Shown here piece after piece: positions 1 through 12,800 of a stretch of 64,000 nt of DNA. The number at the start of each line of letters is the position of its first letter. Positions within the stretch are counted from its first letter, which is position 1. The notes under the pieces are model-generated. The model saw only the letters and a list, made by a program, of their open reading frames with translations. It searched no databases and had not been told where the DNA came from. The stretch comes from Bimastos eiseni (lineage: Eukaryota; Annelida; Clitellata; Crassiclitellata; Lumbricidae), in the NCBI GenBank assembly GCA_959347315.1, contig OY365811.1, positions 35,960,441-36,024,440 on the forward strand, written 5' to 3'. Made by a program: the position numbers and the translations under genes.

Positions 1-61
1 TGGTATCCATTTCATATCAACTATAGCCTACAAATACGTGTATTATGCATGTATATGTTTG

Positions 62-121
62 CATTTATGTATGTGTATGCTATGTATGCTATGTATGTAT
101 GTATGTATGTATGTATGTATG
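62..121. repeat. (TATG)n microsatellite
   Basis: GTATGCTATGTATGC followed by about ten TATG units. Confidence 0.9.
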
Positions 122-256
122 CGTGAGAACATAATTATATTTATGGCCTGTTAAGTAGAGAAGTCCAGTCATTCCTTAAGAAGTTGAAACCAGATTTCAC
201 AGAAGATACTGAACAGAATATCAAGATCTTGTAAATGACAAGTGCAACTGTATTGT

Positions 257-325
257 TACCATTTCATTGTCACCCTTCCATTGTTATCCTTCCATTGTTA
301 GCCTTCCATTGTTAGCCTTCCACCT
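257..325. repeat. Short minisatellite CCTTCCATTGTTAGC
   Basis: About four copies of a 14-16-base unit with small changes upstream of the first agrin exon seen. Confidence 0.7.
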
Positions 326-448
326 TATTATGGATTCTGAATTTCACGGATTGTAATAATTATTTATCGAATCTACCCATTGGGTGAGCTGACTGATTTT
401 TAAGAATAAGTGATCAGTATTAATTTTGTTCAACATCTTTTTTAACAG

Positions 449-3400
449 TCTGCTGAAGCACACAGGAATGGAAATTGGTTTCGTTGGGTGCATGACATTG
501 CTTAGAGTGTCTGATTCCGTCAATGCTGCCAGACTTTATGATCTGACATATCTTGGATCATCTGATGTTGCTAAAATAGCCTTGTCAGGTGGGAATCGTC
601 TTAAAAAATTCACATCATTTAGTTGCCAATTCCAGGTTAAGCTTAGTATTTAATCCACTTGAACATATTTTATGTTCTTACTCTCTAGAAAGTTGTTTTA
701 TGTCCTGAGGGATTATAATAGGCCTAATATTTGTCAGTAACTTCTATAGCACCAGTGTCTAATGCACAAGGCATCAACCGATGACAATGTGTACCATGTG
801 TTCAGCATGTTGTTGAAGTGCACATTAGTGCTGTGCCTTCAAAAATGTCGAGAATATATGGAGCAGTGTGTTTGATAGATCCTTTTAAGAGTTCTTGTGG
901 TACTCAATCAATCAATCAATCAGTTAAGCCAGTTTATTTGAAATCAAATTGGCAATATTGGAACTTGTCACAATAGTGACAACTGACATTGTAAAAGTAA
1001 CCTATTGATAGATCACTACTTACTGATAGTGCTATTTAACGTGCCACAATTGCAGCTACATTACTTTACATGCAATGGGGTTGTTTTTGTTGATATTTTT
1101 TTTATGTGAGCATTTTGGAGGTTGACTGATAGGAGATCTTAAATTGTTGCTTCAATTAACAGTTTCCGGTCCCTCCATCTGGAACAATCTGCATTCTCAT
1201 GTTCACAGCTCTCTCTTACAAAGACCATTGTCTGCTCCAAATCGAAAGCCTATACGTCTCTTCGCTTTCTTAAGATTTCCTGTTGATATGCACTTCTGAG
1301 GGACTGTATAGACTTATACTTGTATCATATTGCATTGTATATAATACTGAAACTGGTGATTGATTGGCTTTGTAGGGCAACATTGCAGCAGTTTATTGAA
1401 GCCAGATCAATCGCCTTGTGAGCCAAATCCATGCGAGTCACAAGGAATGTGTCAGAGAATTGCAACCACAGATTATAAGTGCATTTGTGCAACAGGCAGA
1501 ACAGGACAAAGATGTGAAAAAGGTGCTTAAAGGTTCAGCTTTATTTGCCTTATTGTTAGCATCTGCCTATCTTATATGCATGGTGCATAAATTGTGTTTA
1601 AGTGCATTGGAATTGGATCAGTTGTCTGGGTCAACTTTTTTCATCTCAGGGGTGCTCAAGCACCCCTCAGCGTCCCCTTCATGACACAGTCATCACATAA
1701 CTAACAAGAAAACGATGAAGCAATACAAAAAGAGATTTAAGTTCAGATAAATCTATGGTATGGGACAATAAGGAAAAGAGAGGAACCCTGAGGGTCTCGA
1801 ATGGTCCCGCTAGCCGGGCCTACCATTTCCATGAAATATCAAACAGCAGCAGGCCAAACTAATAACACTTGTACATTGTCTTGATCATTTAACTAATCCT
1901 GTTTGTATGAACATACAGTAAGTGGTAAAAGTACTAGATTAAGTGTTCTTTAAATTGTTTCTTAAACATACTAATACTATTGCATGATTGTTGAACTTCA
2001 AAGGATGCAGAGATCTGTTTGTTAGAAATGCTTTATAGATGTTAGTTTTGCTTCTTCTATTGCAGTTAGTCCTGTCTCATTTGAAGGCTCTACTTATCAT
2101 GCCTATGACAATGGCATCACTAAACCGTAAGTCTACCTTTATAATCAACGATTTATCTTACATTTATACAGTATACTATACAGAACAACTTCTATTATAT
2201 TTCCTCCAACTCTCAAGATGGTCCATAGCTTGAAGACGACGACGAGAGGCAGCCGAGATCGGCCGATGAATAGATTCAGAGAAGCACTTTGGGGTTAGAC
2301 CCAGGTAGTATCTACAGATGAGAAGGAGAAATTCAAACTGGATAAAAGCAGAAAGAGGGAGCCAGTGAAGTTGGCAAGAGTCTAGTGATAAGCCAACAGT
2401 CAACTGGTGAGATTTAAATCACTGCCCTGCACAGGGATGTCCTCTTGTTCCTACTCCATGTAATTGTAGGCCGTAACTAACTTGGCCATTTATAAAATGA
2501 ATGCACCGAACGTACAGTCTTGGTGAGAAATTCAGACCAAGAGGCGATGACTAGGGCTGCCGCTAACAAGTAGTTTTGGAGTTGAGTACTTGGTCGAGTA
2601 GCCTAGCAAGTACTCGAGTACTCGTTAACACCAGAAGTGTTTAATATAAGCTGCATGGCTTCTATTATACACCATGCTATAGACTAAGTAGACCACAGCA
2701 TAGGTTCTAACTAAAGCTCTGGTGCGCAAATAATGAAAAATCTACAACGTAGCAACTAAAAAGCTACTGAACAGCCTAAGAAAGAAACTTTCTTGTTTTT
2801 TGTTATACAAGAAAATAAAATGCATGGTTCAGAAAGACCTCTGGAACCGGAAATTGCAATTTTCAGACCGGAAGTGGAAGCATGTGAGTACTTTAGTGAG
2901 TACTCGAGTAAAAAAAATTACTCGAGTAATTTGTGGAGTCGAGTACTCGGGTACTCGCGGCAGCCCTAGCGATGACCACCACATGTATGCTGAGGATAAT
3001 GAAATCGAAGGCACAATTGCTGTGACAGAAGGTGATTGCCCTCAGTGTTACAACAGGGGATTGGATTTCTACTCTGCCTTTCTTCGTCATGTGTAGGATA
3101 AAGGAGAGTGATGTTTGTTTTAATTTGCTGAAGCCCTGGAATAGAGCTGTGCTGAAGAAGCTCTGATACACACTGCTATAGAGTTAACACATTGTATAAG
3201 TAATTTAAAACTTGTTGCCCATTTGTCTTCAATTTGAAACAATTTATGCAATTCAGATTTACTGCCCTTAAGTGATAATAATCGGTTTAAGTAAATAAAT
3301 GAAAATAAGCAAACTAAGTATAATGAGAAATAAGTAGTTTTAAAAAAAATTCAATATACAATATATTTAGATATACAATATATTTCAAACAATTATGAAC

Positions 3401-4985
3401 TCATGTTTCATTATAAAATTATATAAGATTACCATTGAACTGTTTCTCTTTCTCTGAATTGCTTCTCTATAATTTAACTGCTCTTCTTTCTTGTGTAGCC
3501 AGTATGCACAGCTCTCAAACAAGTACGAACTCATGTTCCTCCCAAAGGCCGACAGAGGACTGTTACTACTTCTGCAAAATGGCTCATCCGTTAGAGCAGA
3601 CTATCTGGCAATAGCCATCAATAATGGACAAGTCGAGGCCAGTCTGAACCTTGGCAGTGAAAAACCAATTCGTCTCTTCATCATTAGATCTGGTAAAAAA
3701 ATCAACGATACCCAATGGCACACTGTCCTATTCAGCAGGTAAGACCAAGAAAGTCAGCTTCATTACAAACATATTCACTTTCTCAAATTGAAAACTGTTT
3801 TCTTCTGGATACCAAGTTTAAGAAGACCTTACTCCAGATCTTAGCAGTCATCAACACTCGTTCATTTTCTATTCCCTCTTTCAATTGCACGAGCCAATGA
3901 GAATGCAACTTTCTTTGTGGTGCTGAGACATTTTGGAAATACATTGCATTCAACTGCTTCCTTGTTTGGTGCATTTCAATTCTTTGGGTTGTAGCCTCAT
4001 AGGTAGATAGGTTGACTGCTGTTTCCACAATCTGCAGGACTTTAAATTGTCTCGTTAAAGTTTCTGAAATGGTATATCCTTTTTCTGGGATTAAGGAAAC
4101 AATTCAACCTAAGAAGTCATTTCTCCATCCATTTCTCAGCCATTTTTTCTGATTTGAAGCTTTGATTACTTATTAACTACCAACAAGAAATCTGCAGTTT
4201 ATGAAACCACTTAATTTAAGCACAATAATAACTTCAGTGCTTACTTTTAACTGTGTGTTGTTTGTAGTGTGCAGTATTTTTGTCTTGGGTTATGAAAAAC
4301 TGCTAACTTAATTATTACGTAAAAATTGTGTCTTTAAATGTAGGAACAAGACGGACGTGCAGTTGTCTGTCGATGGTGAGGCTCCAGCGACGGCCGTTCT
4401 GAGTCCAGGCTCCAGTCAACTGGATACAGATGGAAGGCTTTGGATAGGTGAGAAGATAGGGGCCGTCCACATATTACGTACGCAGCAAGGGGAGGGGGTT
4501 TCAAATTTGGGCCATTTTGCATATGGGTGCGTATGGTGGGGAGGGGTCCCGAAAATATATAGTTAATATATGGATGAGCCCATAGATGCATTGTATTGCA
4601 ATACGTGATGATACAGGCTGTTCCAGTTTTCAAACGATCTTACATTCATCGGTGTTAATTGGCACCACTAGGTTTCAGTATGACTGACTCACGGTGTTAA
4701 AAATTTCACTCAGATTATGATTCCTTGTGGTAGGTGCAAACGGAAAGTTCCATGTCACGAGCAGTCACCGGTTAGGTTAGGTTAAATAGAGATATGGACA
4801 TGTACATTTGTACGACGCATCTTACAATACATTACACATGAACAGGTTTGTGGCAGATGACTCCCAACAGTTAGACAACGACTAAACTTTAATCCATGCT
4901 AGTCGTAAGATGCCTGTATGTGGATTTATGTATGTAGATATTAGTTTTCACATGTTTGTATATTTGTACATGTAGGGCCTATGTA

Positions 4986-5051
<66 letters not shown>

Positions 5052-5336
5052 AACACATTTAATGTACCTTTGAAGAATTTCTCAAATACGTTGCACACAT
5101 GGCTGCCTATTTAACTGATCTAAGCAAGTGTAAATTTAATCTAGGTTTTAAATTAACTTAGCTCATGTATCTGTTGACCAACAGGTGGAAAAGCATTCCT
5201 TCCGAATGGCCTGCCAAGGCCTTATCTAAGAGGATTCAAAGGCTGCATCTCTAGTGTAAAGATCGATGACAGAAGTCTTCACCTAGTAGATGATCGTAAA
5301 ACGAACAATCCTCTGACTTTCTGTGAAGACCCATAA
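449..5336 (+). CDS. AGRN: Agrin-like protein, C-terminal part (5' end outside window)
   Basis: Agrin is a secreted heparan-sulfate proteoglycan of basement membranes; its last LamG domain carries signalling activity in vertebrates. Six coding exons are read: 449-588, 1376-1522, 2066-2126, 3499-3738, 4344-4447, 5185-5336. All join in phase (1,1,2,2,1) at AG/GT sites. They encode the end of one LamG domain (GFVGC), an EGF domain with six cysteines (1394-1520), a short linker exon, and a terminal LamG ending GFKGC...LHLVDD...FCEDP and a TAA stop. The run QLDTDGRLWIGG and the LHL-x-DD...P ending match my memory of the agrin C terminus, which is why I prefer agrin over perlecan, pikachurin or eyes shut. 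About 281 aa are in the window. No upstream exon was found in 1-448. Confidence 0.8.
1376..1522 (+). CDS. AGRN: Agrin EGF-like domain exon
   Basis: Exon bounded by TTTGTAG and a GTGC donor, phase 1 on both sides, so it is a symmetric module. It encodes one EGF repeat with the six-cysteine order PC..PC..MC..KC.IC..RC. A frame-shifted open frame over the same bases is a shadow. Confidence 0.8.
2552..2968. mobile_element. hAT-type MITE in agrin intron, perfect 8-bp TSD
   Basis: Terminal inverted repeats TAGGGCTGCCGC / GCGGCAGCCCTA, flanked by identical GCGATGAC at 2544-2551 and 2969-2976. Subterminal copies of CGAGTACTCGAGTA on both sides. 417 bp, no transposase. The 8-bp duplication and the TIR start are diagnostic of hAT. 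Confidence 0.9.
3499..5336 (+). CDS. AGRN: Agrin final LamG domain (three exons) and stop
   Basis: Exons 3499-3738, 4344-4447 and 5185-5336 form the terminal laminin-G module: a beta-sandwich start (YELMFLP...GLLLLLQNG), ADYLAIAINNGQ, WHTVLFSR, then QLSVDGEAP and GFKGCISSVKID before the stop. No extra short exon resembling the vertebrate neuronal z insert was recognised. The donor after 4447 is followed within 11 bases by an interspersed GGGCCGTCC-type repeat. Confidence 0.8.
4459..4585 (+). repeat. GGGCCGTCC-type interspersed repeat in agrin intron
   Basis: Begins GGGGCCGTCCACATATTACG, contains TTTGGGCCATTTTGCATATG and a GGGGAGGGGTCCC run. The same kind of start occurs at 47821. Starts 11 bases past the 4447 donor. 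Confidence 0.45.
4986..5048. repeat. (GT)n microsatellite in agrin intron
   Basis: About thirty GT units with one flanking TG variant. Confidence 0.97.
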
Positions 5337-6327
5337 CCTGGAAAGAGTTCATTTTGACTGTGCCTTCGACAACGTGACCTATAAGTCAGACAACTTGAAA
5401 AAGTGCTTTAATGTCGCATTGGGTTAGACTGGCAGAGCAGAATCGTTTTCATGACATATTTGGCATCTCTTTTTGAAAATTATGCACAGAACTATTTCTT
5501 ATCTACTATTTCATGCAAATCACCATCGAGTGAATTCCTCACCGATCGTTATTTCCGACTGTGGCCGTGTTTTCCACGTTCCGACAACTTTTTTTACCAT
5601 AGGCAAATGCTTTAGCGTAGTTATAAAGTCTATAGGGTGCTAGATTGACTGTAGTATCTCCGTGCTTCTTAGTTCATCTGAATGATTGGAATGCAGTGTA
5701 AAATATAGCTACACCATTATAAGTTCAATGGCGATAGTACCAGGTAATAGACTAAGATGCATATTACATGTAATTTCATACTATGAGCCACCATTGTCAA
5801 AGAAAACATCTCACTTCTAAACTTATACTCTCCTGAATTTTGACATAAGAGCAGTAATATTAGTCTGTTCACAGTCGATTAATTAATTACAGTTAGCCAA
5901 TTTCTGATTTCGTTAAAACTCAGTTCTTTGATGTAACTCATGTTTGATCAGTTTCAACTTAATTAACCATGACCATGAAAATCACGTTTAACAGTATTGA
6001 TAGCTTCATGCTTGTCATTGAAGTGTTTTCGCATTAATCATCGGAAAACTCGTCTTTATCAGTACCGATAGTTTTGTATCGATCATTTAAACCGACTTTG
6101 TTAGTTTGCCAGCATAATGGTTAATGGTTGTGTATTAATAATCTGTAACTGATACGTTAAGTTTTACATAAAGACAATAATCTAATGTGAAGACTTCCTT
6201 ATTGCAGTTATCATAATGCGGAAAAGCCTCGACTGATGGTCAATTCTAATCAAAACCATCATTCAATGAAAATAGGCCTTGACCAAAGTAACTTCTGTAT
6301 CACTACGAACAACACACGATGACTGTC

Positions 6328-6333
6328 AATAAA
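6328..6333 (+). promoter_or_regulatory. Putative agrin poly(A) signal AATAAA
   Basis: Canonical hexamer about 990 bases after the agrin stop codon in an otherwise non-coding AT-rich stretch (5337-6327), read as 3' UTR. It faces the BAP1 signal at 6490-6495. Confidence 0.45.
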
Positions 6334-6489
6334 CCTCCAGTCAAAAGTCATCTTTACAACAAATTATAGTTTTCCTAAAATTATTTCCAGACGTTCTATC
6401 CACTTGTCATTTCACAGTATCAACAGTTGGTTAGTATTTTAACTAAAATATGTAGATGAGAGGGGAAGACAGAAATCCGACAACCAAAT

Positions 6490-6495
6490 TTTATT
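6490..6495 (-). promoter_or_regulatory. Putative BAP1 poly(A) signal AATAAA (reverse strand)
   Basis: TTTATT on the plus strand, that is AATAAA on the minus strand, about 195 bases past the BAP1 stop. Cleavage would fall near 6475, leaving roughly 120 bp to the end of the convergent agrin transcript. Confidence 0.45.
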
Positions 6496-6689
6496 AGCGC
6501 AAGAAAAAATTCCACAAAGTAATCTGCACCATAAAATCTGTCAAAGAGACTTCTCTATACATCTGAAGTAATAGTCGAAACAATGGCTTTCAGTTAGTGG
6601 TAATTGTCTTTAAAAAACTCCTTTCCCACCATTGATATCACCCCCATATTTCTTTGCAAATAAGTTCAGTTTCACATTTTAATGGCTAC

Positions 6690-6884
6690 TCATCGCTTCC
6701 TCTTCGCTCTCTTCCTCTTCTCCGTCTTCCGTATCTTGTGCAGTCGGCCGATACTCACTCCTTGGCGTCGTTTGGTCAGCATGTGCTGCTCCACAAGACT
6801 GGCCAACTGACCACGTTCAGCCAACATTGTCAGAAACGTACAGATGAACTGGTCGTAGTTATGGGTACGACGACAATCATCAAT
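6690..6884 (-). CDS. BAP1: BAP1 last exon: ULD end and basic tail
   Basis: Starts [17 protein letters not shown] and ends [11 protein letters not shown]...KRKR before TGA at 6692-6690. The first part completes the ASXL-binding ULD; the terminal Lys/Arg cluster is a nuclear-localisation and nucleosome-contact region in human BAP1. Confidence 0.9.
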   Translation of the reverse strand: MDDCRRTHNYDQFICTFLTMLAERGQLASLVEQHMLTKRRQGVSIGRLHKIRKTEKRKRAKRKR

Positions 6885-9800
6885 CTGTCAAAAAAAACAA
6901 TAAAGCCTTGGAGAATCTTACTCCGAAATAACCATTGCACTGCATTTCACCATACCCACACCAACTTGTGGCACAGTGGTCAATTGGTTAGAGCGGTCGG
7001 CCCGTAACACTTAGTTTGCGCTGAGTGAGAGGGTTCAACCCTAGTCAGAGGTGTCACTGTGTAGGGATCTTTAGCAAGTCCATGCACAATTGTTCTGCAG
7101 TACAACTGCAATTGTGCCATCGAGGCGTGTGCACTTCTGAGCGAAAAATCTTGGAAGAAGGGCGATATTAAATTTCAGAATAACATAAATAAATGAACTT
7201 AACGACATACATCTAAGTTCACCCAGCTCGGTTATAATCAAGTAAAGTTGATGAGTAAATAAAAATCAAATGTATAGTTATTACAATTTCTATTTTTAAT
7301 GTATTTTATTATTAACAAATGACTAGGCATCAATTGACAGCACTCTGCAACTGTTTGTAAAAGACTTCTCTATGCAGTAACCTTATCAGAAGAAGCTCAA
7401 ACATGTACACTCAACATTACAAGACAATCACTTGAACCTAACAGTCACAGATTACTAATACACAACCATTAACTGACTCGTAAACTATTTTATAGACATA
7501 TAATACATCCTCCAAGAGGATCCTCCACACAAAAAACATAAATTTATATGTAACTAAATATACAATTTACTCATACTTGTCACTATGCCATATTCGTAAT
7601 AAGAGCTTCATGTAATAAGAGCTTCAAAAGTTTGAAGTCTAATTATGTTATTTCTCTTCGCAACATTACTCAGCTTGTAGAACTATTTGCTTCACAAACA
7701 AATGTATGCTGGCATAGTAAGAAGTGGAGACATATCTAGAAAATGATTGTTTGTCCAACTGACTTTGTACTTGCGGCGCTTTTCTATCTCGTCTCGTAAA
7801 TTGGTTTCACAGACGCCAATCTCACTCTCAACGATTTTAAGCAAAGACAGGAGATCCTGCAAACAAATAAGTAAGCAAGTATCAACTTTAATTCACAGTT
7901 GCAGAGCACATTCTGAATCGCAAACAAAAAAATATCACTGCAATGAAGAAGAAGAGCAGCCCCTAAGCTAGCCTGATAGACAGCCATGAGTTAGAAGGGT
8001 TAATGACTTCAGCTTTCTAACTGAGGCATAGATGGGTGTCATCGACTGAGATGGCTGGAGCAAAGGTTTCTAACTAAATTTCTACTCTGGCTGGGATTTT
8101 AACCCTGACCTCTTGATTGACAGTCCAGCATTCTAACCCATACACTATTGAGCCTTCACACAGATCATATATAATTCACGAAACAAACAAACCTTGGGAG
8201 TGAATCCTTGTCCTGTAGTGCTCTCCTTCCTCCAGCTTTTCTTCTCAGCAGACCCTTTCAACTTCTCATCTTTGGACACCCCTTCCGTCTGCGTTCGGCC
8301 CAGTGCACAGTCCATCGCCAGGTCGCTCTGGTCAACGTCGCAGCTGCTGCCCTCTCCGTTGCTTGCCTCCAACAGGAACTTGCACGGCAACGACGAACTG
8401 TCGCCCACGACGTATCCGTAACTCTGCTCTGCACTGTACTTCTGATAGGGATTCAAGTCAGAATTGCTGTGAACAGATCCGGGGCTAGAGCAGTCGTCCG
8501 ACGAGCTCAGAAGGCTTGCCACTTCAGACGCCGTGTCCGTCGTCGACCCGGTCGCCGACCTTGGAGAAGATACAGAAGCGAACTTCGTCTGGATGACGAG
8601 CGGCTTGGAGACGTCAGTTCCGTCGAGGGAGGACAGACTGGAAAGGAGTCCGTCGGGATTTCCGTCGCTCACCGATATGTGGATCTTCACTTGGCCGTCC
8701 GCTTCCACAGCCGCCTCCAGCTGCTTGGCATTCAGTCGATTAAGGTCGACTGGGTCACTGAAGCCATCCAATAGGAGGAGTCCGTCTGCTGCTCGACCGG
8801 TCAGGCACGACAGGAAGTCAGCATCCGAACCGCTGACCGAAGGAACGTCTACGCAGGACGAGTCGAGGCAGGGCAGGACGACGTCGGCGGACGAGGACGA
8901 GGAGGATGCAGCCTCGGCCGCTCGTCTTCCTCCTCTTGGAGGATGCTTGGCCAGCACGGAGTCTGGTATGTCGAGATGGAGGCTGGCTGCGGCCGCTGCC
9001 GCCGCCTCTCGAGCAGCCACCGAGCGAGTCACGATCGGCTCAACTTTGCTGTACTTGACAGACGGAGGCTCTGTACCACTGACACCACCAGCACCTGTCA
9101 CCTTGACCATCTAGGCCAGAGAAATTGAGAACAACAATAGACAACACACGGGTTGTTTTACAGCAGAGAGTGAGCCAACTACAGAAAACTATTCTGCTGC
9201 GATGGCTGATTGGTAAAACTCTGGCACAAAGATCAGAAGGATGGCAGTTCGATAGCCACTATTAAACCCCATCAGGTTGACTCAGCTCCCCATTCAATAG
9301 GGGAATCATAAAATGAAGAGTAGAACAGATGGGTGCTTTGCAGTCTGCCATAGTTAGATGTGTCTCCTGTTGTCATCTGTTAAGTACTATATCACATACT
9401 CTTACTGCATATTTGAATAAATAAATCGATATTATCAATCTCATCATTAGTAGTAGCATTAATCATTTTAACCATCTTGAGTAGGCATCACAAGAAAACA
9501 GAATAAAATTAGATACCATCAATCATTCTGATTAACCACTTGTAGCAAAACCAGAAAAACATTAGATGACATTTACCCTTCTAATCATCCAACCAAATGA
9601 CCATTGAAGAACAATGGTATGAAGCAGAGCTATTTAGAGAGCCTTGCAAACACCAATGTTTGAGCTAGGAGAGTCATTGCCACACTCAAACATATTCCAT
9701 TGCTCCTATCATTGTCAGGTCAAATCTTCAGCAAAAATACATATATTTTGATACAATATTCAATCTGATGTTCTACACTCTGCGTAAGATTATGGCGACG

Positions 9801-12800
9801 GCCGCATATTATAATGATCACAGCTGCCTATGATTATGGCCACTGGTGTATTAGATTATGGCCACTGCCATTCATGATTATGACCACAGCCACCTATGAT
9901 TATAGTCAATGATGTCTATGATTATGGTCACAGCTGCTCATGATTATGATTACCTGCTGAAGGGTTTCCAAAATGATTTGTCTGTTGGTCTTGAGCGTCT
10001 TCAGTTTCTGTTCGTAATGCTGGCGTCGGTCTGGTACAACGGCCATCAGGTTGAATCGGATATCGTGATATGGTTCACTGCCAATCATAACATGTACAAT
10101 TAATTATTCATATTATTCTATTTATCAATGTCTAACGATAAAGCATCAATCAACGAAATTGGCAATTGCGACTTGTGAAGGAGTTGCTTGACGTAATTGA
10201 ACATTTCTATAACGCCCCTTTACGATATCTACTCAGAAATGCTCTAAGCCCCCATACAATAACCGACTCAATGGGGAGGCTTGTACATGCACACTCTTTA
10301 CCACATTTCCAGCACAAAAATCAATCGACGACCATGTCTTGTTAATGCTATTCGCAATGTATTAATATTCAGATCACAGTAATTACACAGGGCACCACAA
10401 AATATCTACACTGAGAGGGTCCCTACCCAGCTCCAATAAAGCAGAACAGTTTCAATAAATAATATTTGGCATAGGTTAGAAAGATTTTCCGGACAGTTGC
10501 TTTCAAACATGAGATCTGTTTAACAAAATGAAATGAATTGCTCAATGTTACTTAGCTCTCCACAAGACAGCATTGAGACTTCAATTAACCCTTTATTGAT
10601 GAACTGCATACGTTTGCCCATACATTTTATTACGCAATCGTCATTAAACGATCAAACATAGCCAGTGACAAATCCAGTCACTGGATCATTTGAACAAGTC
10701 TGGCTTGAGAGCATAAACCTGATCTTGTCATAGCTTTATGCTCTCAAACTAGACATCGATCTAGCGATCAGACTGTTCAAAGTCATTCAGGTCTACGACT
10801 TTTTGGTTTTAACTTGCTTACATACCTAACAACCACAGCCTCCATTCAGGTTTCACTGATTCATTGCACTTTGAACTAGCTCTCCAAAGTATATTATAAT
10901 GTTTGACACTGGCATCACCTGAAGTGACCAACTAACTGTTGAAGCGCTGTGCATTGAGGCAATGGCATTATAGAAATCATTAACTTTACTTGATTAGAAA
11001 GAAACTGAATTCGACCATTCAGCATACAGACCCTCCAGTAGCCATTCCAAGTCGTTCGGTAATAACTCGACGAAACGTCTCCGTCCAATCTTCTTCTCCC
11101 TTGCCAGGTCCTACAGAGAGCAACAGTTCCTTAAGCCCATCAAAAAGGCAACCAATGGGTACAAAGGCTATAGGAAGCTTCGTCTTCTTTACCTCAACGA
11201 GCGAGGGGAGGAACTAGTCTTCCCCCTTGCCATCTAATCAACCCAAAAAAGACAGTACAATCAGTTACTCATCTTACAATTTCGTTAGTGCAGAGCAGAC
11301 ATTTCTTTAAATGTTCTGCCCTAGTGGAGATTTCAACCCCATTCTCCCAAGCCAATTGCAAAAGGACATGAAATTTCAATGACTCTTTATAGTATTCCTA
11401 ATGTTAATCACCAGCAGAACTATTTATGTTAATCTATATATATATATATGTTATGTTAATTTACGTCATTCTTAATCTTAATCACCAGCTAAAATATTAA
11501 TATTTTTCTTACGCTATTCTCAATGCTATTCAACATTAAAACTATTAGTGATACTCTTTATGCTATTCATAATGCTAATCACAGCAAAACTATTAATGTT
11601 ATTCTTATGTCATTCTTAATCTAAATCCACTGCAAAATTATTAATGTTATTCTTGCATCATTTTTAATCCTATTCATCAGCAAAACTATTAATGTTATTC
11701 TTTTTCATCAATATCACTGTTAATGTTATTTTTTTACCGTGGTCGATCGGGTGAGGTTTGAGCCCGTCAAGCTCGAAGAGGTGTCCGTTGATTGGTACGT
11801 AGCTCACGTAATGGAATGCCTCCTGAATGCGTCCGGCCGATATTCCCTGCTGCTTCTCTGGCAGACGACATGGCTCTGGCCTACATAGTACACAAGAATC
11901 TTCATATTGCCCACATGCAATTGTTGAGATGTCCATTGCAAGCACAATGCATGTGAGAGTTTCTAAATGCACTACATAAATATTCGTGTGTACTGTAACG
12001 AACCATTGCTGTTCATACATTCTGTTACTTGTAATTCTTCCACTTCATCATTCATATTCTCAAACAGAATAACCCAGAACCAAATCTAAAATGTTATTAC
12101 CAAAGATGCTAGTTTATATTGATGATGCGGGTCACAACAAGCAGCAGAAGGTCGAGGATGAGTCAAGTCCGCTACTGACGGCTGGAAGGTCAGGCCCGAG
12201 GACACAATGAAGGTTGACGACTCAAGGTTCAAGGACTAGGGAGTGGAGCGAATGTCGGTTTATGAAACCACAAGACCCTCTGTTAACATCTTTGTTTAAA
12301 CTACATCAACTAACTACCATAACTTAACCTCTAAAGCATCTTTAAACACAACAAAGATTTGCATGGCAAAGGAACATTGTCATAAATAGATACACGCTTA
12401 CAAACATACATACAGTATATAGCTGAGCTGTCAGGACTGAGCTTAAAGAAATGCAGATGCAATACTTCTGCACATAAATTCAAGCCCATCGTGTCTTCCT
12501 CTGTGTTGGTCCTTTCTTGTGGGGTAGTCTTCCTTGTATGCACTCATGAATACATGAATGGATGTAAGCATGTATGTGGTCACATATACACAGCAATGCC
12601 AAATAGACAAACAATACAATACAACTGTAATTCATATTGCACTCCCTCCAAAGTGTATACATGCACATACAACCATACAACACGTATACAAACACAAACA
12701 TTTACAACTATGCTGCTATAGAGAGTACGATCATGTACAGCAAACACACGTATGGGGCAAAAATTAAATGACCAAGAGTAGCCCCAATTAAAAAGGGCAA

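Noticed and set aside
7031..7042. Possible tRNA gene (A and B boxes)
   Set aside because: The head does not fold as a full tRNA and continues into a SINE body shared with 17830-18060.
8533..9114. Long plus-strand open frame
   Set aside because: Antisense shadow of the GC-rich BAP1 linker exon.
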